Below are positions 16,802 to 23,948 of a DNA stretch of 26,179 bases, in pieces. Origin of the DNA: CAYNBT01 sp964396025 (GTDB lineage: Bacteria; Patescibacteriota; WWE3; UBA101185; UBA10185). The stretch's first letter is position 1, and each line of letters opens with the position of its first letter. The notes below the pieces were generated by a model that made no database searches, was not told the DNA's origin, and saw only the letters and a list, made by a program, of their open reading frames with translations. The stretch is from positions 1-26,179 of the forward strand of contig CAYNBT010000012.1 of the NCBI GenBank assembly GCA_964396025.1. The letters run 5' to 3'. The position numbers were made by a program, and so were the translations under genes.

Positions 16802-17332
16802 TTAGAAGTTAGAGAGTTCGAACTTGTCCGCAAACTCAGCAATTGGCTGGCAAACCCCAAAGTAAAAACCCATGATTACCATACCTGCTCCGAGCGTGAA
16901 TGGCCAAGCTACAAGTAATATGCCCAAAATACAGACCCATATTACATAAAATGCCCAACTGCATGCCCACCATAACCAACGCACACCTGAGCCTAACAGG
17001 GCAAGCAATAGGCGCGGACTCTCAAAAGCGGGAGGTCTTTCAGGCGAATCCGCACATTCAAAGATGTACTCCTCAAACAACCAAAACGTGAAATACCCAC
17101 CAAGTATGTACAAAAAACTTGGCGCAAACAACAATAAAACCATAAACAACATTACCTCCAGCACCGTTGGGTACTCTGGGTTGTTTATGTACTCTGTGCA
17201 AAGATATAATTTGGAATCATATGCACAGCCGTCGCTAGCTAAAAGAGAGATCCAAACAAACAGACTCCCTAGATACAGCACTACAGCAGCTATGCGACCC
17301 AAAAATGTACGTACGCCATCTACATCAAACAT
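16802..17332 (-). CDS. Polytopic membrane protein, unknown function
   Basis: This encodes 176 residues and matches no family I recognise. It has hydrophobic segments at about 12-33, 59-86 and 108-160 (probably two helices), rich in Trp, Phe and Leu, so four membrane helices are likely. The loop between the first two contains two Cys (DGCAYDSKLYLC). The start is well supported by AGGAGG five bases before the ATG. It has its own terminator and is divergent from the 558-residue gene, sharing with it an iteron-bearing regulatory region. Confidence 0.75.
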   Translation of the reverse strand: MFDVDGVRTFLGRIAAVVLYLGSLFVWISLLASDGCAYDSKLYLCTEYINNPEYPTVLEVMLFMVLLLFAPSFLYILGGYFTFWLFEEYIFECADSPERPPAFESPRLLLALLGSGVRWLWWACSWAFYVIWVCILGILLVAWPFTLGAGMVIMGFYFGVCQPIAEFADKFELSNF

Positions 17333-17353
17333 AACGTCCTCCTATTGAGATAA

Positions 17354-17425
17354 ACGATGGATTTCACACATACTACTGCTATAGGGTTTTGCGTGCTTGA
17401 TGCAAACTGAGTAAGACTGAGTAAG
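17354..17425. promoter_or_regulatory. Divergent regulatory region A with three 10-bp iterons
   Basis: The iterons are GCTTGATGCA (17395-17404), AACTGAGTAA (17405-17414) and GACTGAGTAA (17415-17424). The whole 72-bp stretch aligns without gaps to 21414-21485, with 43 of 72 bases identical by eye, including the blocks ACGAT, ATTTC and GTGCTTGATG. It lies between a minus-strand Shine-Dalgarno-led gene and a plus-strand leaderless gene in both places. The iterons are about -73 to -44 from the predicted plus-strand start. Confidence 0.65.
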
Positions 17426-17455
17426 CATTTTGCAACTTCGTAGTGAAATTGTGGT

Positions 17456-17461
17456 TATAAT
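17456..17461 (+). promoter_or_regulatory. -10 TATAAT for the 558-residue gene (leaderless)
   Basis: A consensus hexamer is followed by six bases and the ATG at 17468, with no Shine-Dalgarno sequence. No good -35 is seen at normal spacing (TTGCAA is 20 bp away), consistent with help from a protein bound at the upstream iterons. Confidence 0.6.
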
Positions 17462-17467
17462 TACAGC

Positions 17468-19144
17468 ATGGCAAATGAACAGGACATGGATATTCGCAAG
17501 CTGGGTGGATCAGATAATCCAAAACCAGAGACCATACATAAAACAGAACTAACAACAGGTACTGAGTTAGTAAAAATGGAAATCCTGAAACTAAAGGACA
17601 AATGTGAGATACCTGTAGAAGTATGGAAACCACTGTTTGGAGGTAAAGATTTAGAAGATTTGTGGGACAAATTGCTACAAGATACGGGAGATTTCTTGAT
17701 TCTAAAAGGCAGCTCAGTAGTTAAGATGTGGAACGGAGGATTTGCCGTAGATAAGGATTCTGGTCTAGCAAGCGCTGCAACAAGATCCGATATAGATGCG
17801 GTAGTTACGAACAACAATATAGTGGAACGTCTTAAAACACTGGGAGTGACAAACAAGCAGTTGTCATACAATGTCGTAGCAGGAGCCGTAAGAGTGGATG
17901 TTACACCTGAAAACAATCTGCGAGAATTCTTTAGTACTGAGTTGAGGTCATTAAATCAACGTATCATAGAATCCGCGGAAGGGGCGGACTTAGACGCGGA
18001 GCAAGCCTACAATACATTGATCTCTAACATCAAAACCCTAGAAAGACTTGAATTTGGGCCACCTGAAATAACTATGGCCGAAAGTGGCTTCTTTAAACAT
18101 GAGTGCATGGGCGTAAAGTTACAACGAAGCGACACGGGGGAACTAAAAGCATATTTCCTGGACCCATATAGAGCGCTAGAAGACAGGTTGCTGTTCCCCA
18201 GCATATACGAACAAGTGCACGAGCAGGAAAAAAGAAACATATATTTGGGTGTGACTCTGGTTGGCACCAATTTCACAAATCCCTATTACAAATTCATGGA
18301 GGCAGCAACGGTAGTACCAGATATAAGGGTTGAAAACCCTAACTTTTCATACTTTATAAACACCATACCCACCAGACTAATGGTGGCTGACGCCGAACTT
18401 GACATAACACTATATGGACATCCTTATGGAGCATACAATGTTCCCCTACCTGAATACGGTGATTACCTGCTGATTTATAATATGGCGCAAAAATATAGTG
18501 AGGGTAATAACCTATTTGCAATACCAGACGAACAAGAAAAAGCCCGTGTAGAAAAACTGATAGAAACCAAATTTCAACGAGATTTTGCACGTGCTGCGTT
18601 CTTTGACCCAAACATCGCTATTACATATATGTTTGCCAATATGCCTCTTGGTAAATTTCTGTCACCAGAGGTTGCACAACGCTTTGATGAATATCACGAC
18701 AGGTTTTGCCCAGATAACACACGGATGTTCTTACTTAATGCGCAAGGCGTGAATCTTGAAAACATACCGACAGAATATGACATAGAGGCTATACGTACGT
18801 TGTTTAGAGTTCAAATGTTAACAGAGAAACACTACAAAATGGCGGATTTGCTTATGAGATCACCAGACGATAAAGAGATGGTTTTCTGGCACAACACTAA
18901 TCCCCCTCAAAGTATATCTGAAGTGCTTGGACTGCTTTTTGTGGCGTCAGGAATGGATTTTGAAACGAACAAAGAAGCTATTCAGAATTGCATTGAAAAT
19001 TGGAAACCGAAAGGTAAGCTAAATCTTACGTGGAAACGCACTAAGGACGTAGAATTCGACATGGAACCAAATGAGAAGGATATAGAGGTGAGTATGAAAA
19101 TGTTTCAAAAATATCTTGATATGGAGCCCAATAATACTAAGTGA
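17468..19144 (+). CDS. Possible nucleotidyltransferase-fold protein, 558 aa
   Basis: No confident family. Residues about 76-145 carry a pattern that fits a minimal nucleotidyltransferase core: FLILKGSSVVKMW (hydrophobic strand then G-S-S at 81-83), RSDIDAVV (Asp 108 and Asp 110) and VRVDV (Asp 144). The spacing is like AbiEii/MNT-type proteins. The N-terminal ~35 residues are polar and look disordered. The large C-terminal part (about 190-558) is mixed alpha/beta with no motif I recognise. It is soluble, with no signal peptide. It is divergent from a membrane-protein gene and its last 8 bases overlap the convergent winged-helix gene. It could be a conflict-system toxin or a modifying enzyme, or the Asp pattern may be chance. 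The start is fixed by the leaderless promoter. Confidence 0.7.
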   Translation: MANEQDMDIRKLGGSDNPKPETIHKTELTTGTELVKMEILKLKDKCEIPVEVWKPLFGGKDLEDLWDKLLQDTGDFLILKGSSVVKMWNGGFAVDKDSGLASAATRSDIDAVVTNNNIVERLKTLGVTNKQLSYNVVAGAVRVDVTPENNLREFFSTELRSLNQRIIESAEGADLDAEQAYNTLISNIKTLERLEFGPPEITMAESGFFKHECMGVKLQRSDTGELKAYFLDPYRALEDRLLFPSIYEQVHEQEKRNIYLGVTLVGTNFTNPYYKFMEAATVVPDIRVENPNFSYFINTIPTRLMVADAELDITLYGHPYGAYNVPLPEYGDYLLIYNMAQKYSEGNNLFAIPDEQEKARVEKLIETKFQRDFARAAFFDPNIAITYMFANMPLGKFLSPEVAQRFDEYHDRFCPDNTRMFLLNAQGVNLENIPTEYDIEAIRTLFRVQMLTEKHYKMADLLMRSPDDKEMVFWHNTNPPQSISEVLGLLFVASGMDFETNKEAIQNCIENWKPKGKLNLTWKRTKDVEFDMEPNEKDIEVSMKMFQKYLDMEPNNTK

Positions 19145-20414
19145 GTAGAAAACCCTTGCCTCTTAAAGTTTTGATAGTTTTATCGTACCCATTCTTAACA
19201 AGTTTTTTTCTTAAAGTGGACATCAACTTATCCAATGCCCAATCACTGTAATTTTCTTCCCAAGCATCACCCCACAGCAAGCGTGCTAAAGTATCTTTCG
19301 ACACTGTTCTACCTATATTGTCATTTAAAATCTCGAGCACCAGATATTCTTGCCCTGACAAGTATGTAGCTGGATCAATGCGCAAAGAGCTTGTACGCAT
19401 CTTCTTGTACAAATTTTTGCCGTACTTTTCAAGGTAGATTTCCAGCAACGGGCTTACTTCACCGGCTTTTGATAAAATGCCGGTTCTCTTGATAAATTCA
19501 GAACACCTATCATAGCTGCCCTCTACAAGGGCTTTAATTGAATCAGGAGTGCAGTTGAGCACCATATTTTGGTAACGGTCATCCAGCCATGTTGCACCTA
19601 CGAGATTATAAAAGTCTTGCACAGAAACACTTTCTGCAAATTTTGCGATTAACGAAGGTTCCCCCACACAGACCATGAGGATCCTTTTTAGTAGACTGGG
19701 GTCACCATAAACATGATTCTTGATTTTATTTCGGAAAGCAGGCGGGAATTTTATGCTGTAAAGCTTTTCGTGCAGGTTGATAGAGATTTCTACTGAATCA
19801 TCATCAAACACAAGCTCATCTCCCCAAACAATGTTTGCCGTTAAACACGCCCACAGTGCACCCAATGGCTTTGCATCCAGTGCGGTGAATTCCCTATCGG
19901 CAACAAAAATAAGGGAAGTTCTTTCATAAGAAAGTTTGTTGATAGATAAAAGCAAATTAACAAGAGCTTTACTTTGCGTAGAATTGTCATACAACTTGCC
20001 GGCATTTTCTACAATGAATGTAATAGACCTGTCATTTTTTAGTAACAAAGCTTGTACAAATTGTGAGTATTCTAGAGCGTTTACTGTTTCTTTTTCGCTT
20101 AATTCATGTAGTAAAGCAGTTTCTGATTCTAAAAAATTGTTGGAGAAATATGTCAACAACGATGTGACAGAAGATTTATAACCTAGTGACATATCCTCAC
20201 CAAGCAAGGCAAGATCCAACCAAACATAAACTCTATTTTCTGGAAGCCCTAGTTTTTTGTAATTTGCCAAAATATAACGAAGCTGAGATGGCCTACCGGC
20301 CCCCCTAAAACAAGCTAGCGTAACATGAATGTTTTTGGAGCTTTTTGCAAAAACCTTACTAATGAAGGAATTAAGTAATTCTTCTGAAAATAGTTGATTA
20401 GGCAGATCATTCAC
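19137..20414 (-). CDS. OmpR-type winged-helix protein with degenerate ATPase-like region
   Basis: This encodes 425 residues. The C-terminal ~75 residues are a clear OmpR/PhoB-type DNA-binding winged helix (LSGQEYLVLEIL, VSKDTLARLLWG, LDKLMSTLRKKL, IKTLRGKGFLL). The N-terminal half resembles a STAND/Orc-like ATPase: a strand then RGAGRPS (37-43) where a P-loop would have RGSGKTS, and ITFIVENA (131-138) where Walker B would have a DE pair. Loss of the P-loop Lys and the Walker B Asp suggests it does not hydrolyse ATP normally. The middle, about 240-340, is helical. No phosphorylation receiver domain is present. The GTG start is 7 nt after a TATACT -10 with no Shine-Dalgarno sequence; an ATG just inside is out of frame. 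It is probably a transcription regulator. Its gene lies between the two iteron regions. Confidence 0.78.
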   Translation of the reverse strand: MNDLPNQLFSEELLNSFISKVFAKSSKNIHVTLACFRGAGRPSQLRYILANYKKLGLPENRVYVWLDLALLGEDMSLGYKSSVTSLLTYFSNNFLESETALLHELSEKETVNALEYSQFVQALLLKNDRSITFIVENAGKLYDNSTQSKALVNLLLSINKLSYERTSLIFVADREFTALDAKPLGALWACLTANIVWGDELVFDDDSVEISINLHEKLYSIKFPPAFRNKIKNHVYGDPSLLKRILMVCVGEPSLIAKFAESVSVQDFYNLVGATWLDDRYQNMVLNCTPDSIKALVEGSYDRCSEFIKRTGILSKAGEVSPLLEIYLEKYGKNLYKKMRTSSLRIDPATYLSGQEYLVLEILNDNIGRTVSKDTLARLLWGDAWEENYSDWALDKLMSTLRKKLVKNGYDKTIKTLRGKGFLLT

Positions 20415-20421
20415 AAGTTAA

Positions 20422-20451
20422 AGTATAGCAACACTTATGTGCGCAAGTAAA
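20422..20451 (-). promoter_or_regulatory. Promoter TTTACT-18-TATACT of the winged-helix gene
   Basis: Read on the minus strand, -10 TATACT (20427-20422) ends 7 nt before the GTG at 20414, and a 4/6-match -35 (TTTACT, 20451-20446) lies 18 bp upstream. A leaderless or near-leaderless transcript starting with GTG is predicted. Confidence 0.5.
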
Positions 20452-20468
20452 AGGTTGCAGCAAAAAAG

Positions 20469-20502
20469 AAGCCCCTTTCAAAACGGTGTTTGAAAAGGGC
20501 TT
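20469..20502 (-). terminator. Intrinsic terminator of the 289-residue exported-protein gene
   Basis: A 14-nt arm AAGCCCCTTTCAAA pairs with TTTGAAAAGGGCTT with one mismatch around a 6-nt loop. On the minus strand a TTTTTT run follows. It sits 15 bases after the stop. Confidence 0.85.
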
Positions 20503-20517
20503 GAATAGCTAACATCT

Positions 20518-21387
20518 CTAACGTCTCATAACGAGGCTGAAATCTTGTTCGATGGTTCCACTGGTGCGACCATCTTCATAGATAAAGCTGATCTCACCGG
20601 GCAGGCTTCGCAGAATGTCATAGATTTGCACAGCACTTTCGCCTCCCCAACCAATGGAAAAAGAACCGGTTGGGGAACCATAGCCAGGAAATCTTTCAAC
20701 AGAACCCGTTACAAGTATTACTTCCCTACGAAGCAGATAGTCCAGATTCTCAAGGATATTGCTTAACTCAGGAATTTGTATCGTTGCGTAGGTTGGCCAG
20801 TCACCGCCGGATTCGAACGTGGCTTGATCACCATATACATTCCAACCATCGGCATTCGAGCCCCAACGCAACTCACCCCAAACGCTAAACCCACCCTCCA
20901 GACATGAATCGAAAGAGACCGGATACTCTTTATAGTAAGATGAAAACTCTTCTTTCAATAGATTGCTGCTGTAGAAATCCTCAGAGCTTATATATTCCCA
21001 CCGCAAGGCAACAAAACTACTGTAGGGATATAACACCATTGCTACATTAGCACGCAATACTTCGAGTTCTGGTTCTAACAAGGAGTTCACCAAATGCTCG
21101 TCGAAATCCCAGGTATAGAGATTTCTATCGTAATCGCGACTAATGTATGTGCTCTTCTCAAGGACCGTGATAAAGTCCCCTGCTTCGTTCCGATAACCAT
21201 ACCGCACGGTCAAAGGGCAAGAGTCTTCCCCAACATGCTTAAGAGCACGGGCCGGAAGGTTTTCATACCAATCGTCATTATATGACGCAACTTCCCCTTT
21301 ACCGGAGGGAATCAAAATCACAAGTCCCAAGATAACAGTTAGCACGATAAACACCAAAAGAACTCGTCGCGTGTACAAGCTTTGCAT
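20518..21387 (-). CDS. Signal-anchored exported protein, unknown function
   Basis: This encodes 289 residues. Residues about 8-27 are a hydrophobic signal anchor (VLLVFIVLTVILGLVILI) after a short basic start. The rest is an exported domain rich in Tyr, Trp, Ser, Glu and Asp with two Cys (DSCPL and DSCLEG) that could pair. No catalytic motif or family is recognised. The C-terminal part (ATIQIPELSNILENLDYL, then beta strands) loosely recalls the C-terminal part of the 446-residue exported protein at 23949-25289. AGGAGG lies five bases before the ATG. It has its own terminator and shares divergent region B with the 325-residue gene. Confidence 0.75.
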   Translation of the reverse strand: MQSLYTRRVLLVFIVLTVILGLVILIPSGKGEVASYNDDWYENLPARALKHVGEDSCPLTVRYGYRNEAGDFITVLEKSTYISRDYDRNLYTWDFDEHLVNSLLEPELEVLRANVAMVLYPYSSFVALRWEYISSEDFYSSNLLKEEFSSYYKEYPVSFDSCLEGGFSVWGELRWGSNADGWNVYGDQATFESGGDWPTYATIQIPELSNILENLDYLLRREVILVTGSVERFPGYGSPTGSFSIGWGGESAVQIYDILRSLPGEISFIYEDGRTSGTIEQDFSLVMRR

Positions 21388-21413
21388 GACAACCTCCTAA
21401 GGCTGAGAAAGAT

Positions 21414-21485
21414 ACGATAAATTTCTCCAGATGATATACCCTATAATTATTTGTGCTTGATGGAGTCTGAGGGAAACTGAGTGGG
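21414..21485. promoter_or_regulatory. Divergent regulatory region B with three 10-bp iterons
   Basis: The iterons are GCTTGATGGA (21455-21464), GTCTGAGGGA (21465-21474) and AACTGAGTGG (21475-21484). The region is homologous to 17354-17425 without gaps. Relative to the predicted plus-strand start at 21501 the iterons span about -46 to -17. They therefore cover the place of the -35 box, which is not otherwise recognisable. Confidence 0.65.
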
Positions 21486-21488
21486 AAA

Positions 21489-21494
21489 CATAAT
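21489..21494 (+). promoter_or_regulatory. -10 CATAAT for the 325-residue gene (leaderless)
   Basis: Five of six consensus bases match, with six bases to the ATG at 21501 and no Shine-Dalgarno sequence. The spacing equals that of three other genes in the window. Confidence 0.5.
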
Positions 21495-21500
21495 ATTAAC

Positions 21501-22478
21501 ATGACGCGAAATTTAAACTACAATTCTATTATGGTATCTACTGAAAGTATGGGAAATACTAGCATGCATGAGAAGCTAGGAGATATGTCAAACATAGGAA
21601 AAGATGAGCAGGATAAACCCGGATTTGAACATACTCACCCTGTACAATCCTTAACAGCAAGAGAAAAACCAAGAAAATCCCCAGAAGAAGCGCAAGAAGA
21701 AAAGGAGTATGGAGTTGTTGAAGTACATTCCTTAGCAGAGCTGCCTCCAGAAATATATGAAAACAATATAATTCTAAATGCAGGACATAGAGAAGTTCTC
21801 AGAATGTACAGAGAAGGTAAACTCCATCCCTTTATTCAAAAAGAAATTTCCTCACTCGGCTATACAGCTGAAGACATAAAGCTGCCACAAGGCCATAGAC
21901 TCATCAGGCTAAAAGGAGAAAAAACACCTGATACTTGGGAGTATGTTCCAATGGCAGAGCTATTGGAAAACATGAAAGATTCCCCCGCCACAGCACTAGT
22001 AGGATTCGGAATTGCACGTGAAGAACTTGGTAACAGAGCTGCTATGCTTATACAACTGAAACCATCTGATCTTGCATACTATGATCCTAGATATGAGAGA
22101 CCCAGCGCTCAAATCAAAGAACAAGAGGAGGATGTAGTGAATAGGTACACACAGATAGCTAGAGAAGGACAAGCCTATTACATGGCACAACAAAGAAACG
22201 CTCAGCAGCTTTTGGCAACAGCAGATATCTGCTTCCAAAAGCACGGAGTTTATGAAAAGGATCAAGAAAGATATGAAGCTCAACTCAATGAGAGGTTAAA
22301 AAGTGAGGAATCCAATTGGCCAGGAATTAGCAGAGCACAAATACTAAAATATACTGGTATAGATCAGCTACTGTGGAGAGATACAGTTAAAGGCAATATG
22401 GAAAGATTAAGAGAGCACGCCGAAAAAATAGACACATTTTATAGGAGTTTAGATACCAAACCTTCAGAGCAAAACTAA
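21501..22478 (+). CDS. Hypothetical soluble protein, 325 aa
   Basis: I do not recognise a family. The first ~80 residues are polar and charged, probably disordered. A globular mixed segment follows at about 80-190 (LAELPPEIYENNIILNAGH, YVPMAELLENM). The C-terminal ~120 residues are helical and rich in Glu, Gln, Arg and Lys (EEDVVNRYTQIAREGQAYYM), possibly coiled coil. No signal peptide or membrane helix is seen. The ATG at 21501 is preferred because of the -10 spacing; a second in-frame ATG at 21531 has no support. It is divergent from the exported-protein gene and 75 bp upstream of the EAD-like operon, which has its own promoter. Confidence 0.7.
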   Translation: MTRNLNYNSIMVSTESMGNTSMHEKLGDMSNIGKDEQDKPGFEHTHPVQSLTAREKPRKSPEEAQEEKEYGVVEVHSLAELPPEIYENNIILNAGHREVLRMYREGKLHPFIQKEISSLGYTAEDIKLPQGHRLIRLKGEKTPDTWEYVPMAELLENMKDSPATALVGFGIAREELGNRAAMLIQLKPSDLAYYDPRYERPSAQIKEQEEDVVNRYTQIAREGQAYYMAQQRNAQQLLATADICFQKHGVYEKDQERYEAQLNERLKSEESNWPGISRAQILKYTGIDQLLWRDTVKGNMERLREHAEKIDTFYRSLDTKPSEQN

Positions 22479-22504
22479 CACCACTCCCACACTATAAGTC
22501 TTTG

Positions 22505-22513
22505 TGTTATAAT
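22505..22513 (+). promoter_or_regulatory. Extended -10 promoter TGtTATAAT of the EAD-like operon
   Basis: TATAAT at 22508-22513 is preceded by TG at 22505-22506. The predicted start is near 22520, giving a leader of about 34 nt that holds the Shine-Dalgarno AGGAGA before the ATG at 22554. Confidence 0.6.
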
Positions 22514-22553
22514 CAGCACAATTCATATTGACGGTTACTTATAGGAGAAAACG

Positions 22554-23033
22554 ATGAACCAGAAAACTTACAACGGGGGCTGGAATGTTGTTGCCATAAG
22601 GGATTTCTTAGTTGGTAACTACACGCTAGAACAACTGTATAGTCTAGGTAGAAAACTTGCCGGTAAGGATTGGAATGACCTGGAGGGCACCACCTTAGAC
22701 GACTACAGCAGAAGCCTAATTCTCTACTGTAAAAGTCGCGGCCTGCACAATGCTCTTCTACAGGCCCTGCAACATAGCCCAGACAACCCTAGCGATGGAA
22801 CCGTAACACAGTTGCAATATTTCTACGGAGATGCGAGAAATATACAAGAAGTATATGCATTTCTTGCACAGTATGACATACCACTACTTCACGAAATAGC
22901 CACAAACGCAGGACTCAGGGCACAAAACATCAATGGCATTAGCACTCGTGCATACGCCGAAAACCTAGTAGATGCATGTGCCAGACGAGGCATAGATTGG
23001 TACAGCAGGTTAATACAAGTAATGCAGTCTTAA
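22554..23033 (+). CDS. Tandem effector-associated-domain (death-fold-like) protein
   Basis: This encodes 159 residues, made almost only of two helical units of about 60 residues. Unit 1 (about 12-77) reads VAIRDFLVGNYTLEQLYSLG, then WNDLEG, SRSLILYCKSRG and LLQALQHSPD. Unit 2 (about 95-158) has VYAFLAQYDIPLLHEIA, NINGIS, AENLVDACARRG and SRLIQVM. The pattern of a strongly hydrophobic start, an EL..L core, a short D/N-x-L-x-G turn, a K/R-A-x-x-L-v-x-y-x-x-x-x-G helix and a final L...L helix fits bacterial effector-associated domains. These are small adaptor domains that recruit effectors in conflict or cell-death systems. No effector domain is attached, so this would be an adaptor. The Shine-Dalgarno AGGAGA sits 6 nt upstream. 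It is followed after 21 nt by a second EAD-like gene. Confidence 0.75.
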   Translation: MNQKTYNGGWNVVAIRDFLVGNYTLEQLYSLGRKLAGKDWNDLEGTTLDDYSRSLILYCKSRGLHNALLQALQHSPDNPSDGTVTQLQYFYGDARNIQEVYAFLAQYDIPLLHEIATNAGLRAQNINGISTRAYAENLVDACARRGIDWYSRLIQVMQS

Positions 23034-23054
23034 ATCACAAACAAGGAGGATAGT

Positions 23055-23429
23055 ATGAGTCAAGGAATAAATTACATGACGGTATTGTTGTGTCCCATGT
23101 GTATGGCACCTGTGGAACCACAGGTTAAGGAATGTCCTTATTGCAAGGCACCGTTCGCGCACGATAACACCAAACCTATTGAGGCAACGTTCAGCGAACA
23201 AAATCCATTATATCTGCTGTTATTCAATTGCCTAAAACATTATTTTGATTTGAATGAGCTGGTAACAATGTGTTTCGTGTTAAGAATAGACTCAGATGAT
23301 ATCTTCCCTAGCGGAACAGGTAAGACAGTGGGATGCAAGAAACTAATTGAGCATATGGCGAACACGGGCAGTATTACCCGACTGTACGCCTATATCAAAA
23401 AAGAGCGACCTCATTTGGAACTTAAGTAA
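23055..23429 (+). CDS. Zinc ribbon plus effector-associated-domain-like protein
   Basis: This encodes 124 residues. A CPMC (13-16) and CPYC (27-30) pair makes a compact zinc ribbon. After a short linker, about 52-122 is an EAD-like domain: LYLLLFNCLKHYFDLNELVT, CFVLRIDSDDI, KLIEHMANTGSITRLYAYI and KERPHL, which follows the family pattern more closely than the gene before it, including the typical ending of a Leu-x-x-x-Ile helix and RP. It is predicted to act as an adaptor whose ribbon contacts another protein or nucleic acid. It sits 21 nt downstream of the tandem-EAD gene with AGGAGG ahead of the ATG, so the two are co-transcribed. A strong terminator follows. Partners are unknown. Confidence 0.78.
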   Translation: MSQGINYMTVLLCPMCMAPVEPQVKECPYCKAPFAHDNTKPIEATFSEQNPLYLLLFNCLKHYFDLNELVTMCFVLRIDSDDIFPSGTGKTVGCKKLIEHMANTGSITRLYAYIKKERPHLELK

Positions 23430-23435
23430 CAAAAA

Positions 23436-23468
23436 AGACACCCGCAAGGAAATTCCCCAAGGGTGTCT
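23436..23468. terminator. Bidirectional intrinsic terminator
   Basis: AGACACCC pairs with GGGTGTCT, with an inner GGAA/TTCC stem. ATTTTTTT follows on the plus strand and a T run on the minus strand. It serves both the EAD-like operon and the convergent small membrane-protein gene. Confidence 0.85.
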
Positions 23469-23485
23469 ATTTTTTTGCGTAAGTA

Positions 23486-23842
23486 TCACTGAACAGAAAC
23501 AATACGCCAAATAAAGACGATTGTTCCGCAAAGCACATAAGCCCAGCAGAATCCTTCTAACATGTGCCGTTTCCAGACAGACCAACGTAAGTCCTCGGAA
23601 AAAAACTCCATATGTCTCACACAAAAACGCCCTGCCAAGTATGCAATAGCTATCTGCAATATGGGATGAGCATACACAAAACCAAAGTTAATAAAGATAG
23701 AACTAAGTATTAAACCTAACAACGCCCCGCAAACATAACCTACAAAAGGTTGCGAACCATTTTCCCCTCGCGTGCTATGCCAATGCGCAAACTCTTCTCT
23801 TACAGAAGTAAAAAACCAGAACCAATCGTTAGTGTCTTGCAT
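23486..23842 (-). CDS. Small membrane protein, unknown function
   Basis: This encodes 118 residues with no family recognised. Hydrophobic segments are at about 33-53 (FVGYVCGALLGLILSSIFI), 60-75 and 94-115 (GFCWAYVLCGTIVFIWRIV), so three membrane helices are likely. The N-terminal ~30 residues are aromatic and polar. GGAGG lies about six bases before the ATG. It is convergent with the EAD-like operon, sharing its terminator. Confidence 0.7.
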   Translation of the reverse strand: MQDTNDWFWFFTSVREEFAHWHSTRGENGSQPFVGYVCGALLGLILSSIFINFGFVYAHPILQIAIAYLAGRFCVRHMEFFSEDLRWSVWKRHMLEGFCWAYVLCGTIVFIWRIVSVQ

Positions 23843-23871
23843 GTTTAGCCTCCGTGTCTAAATTTCATCTC

Positions 23872-23880
23872 ATTATACCA
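23872..23880 (-). promoter_or_regulatory. Extended -10 promoter TGgTATAAT of the small membrane-protein gene
   Basis: On the minus strand TATAAT occupies 23877-23872, with TG two positions ahead. The predicted start near 23865 leaves a leader of about 22 nt with a GGAGG site. The promoter begins just downstream of the terminator of the neighbouring minus-strand gene. Confidence 0.6.
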
Positions 23881-23889
23881 ACAAAAAAA

Positions 23890-23939
23890 GCTGGTTAACA
23901 GGCATACTCAATTTTACTTGAGAAGCTCTGTTAACCAGC
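23890..23939 (-). terminator. Strong intrinsic terminator of the 446-residue exported-protein gene
   Basis: A perfect 12-bp stem (GCTGGTTAACAG with CTGTTAACCAGC) encloses a second small hairpin, CTCAA/TTGAG. On the minus strand a TTTTTTT run follows. It sits 9 bases after the stop codon. Confidence 0.85.
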
Positions 23940-23948
23940 AATAGTTAA

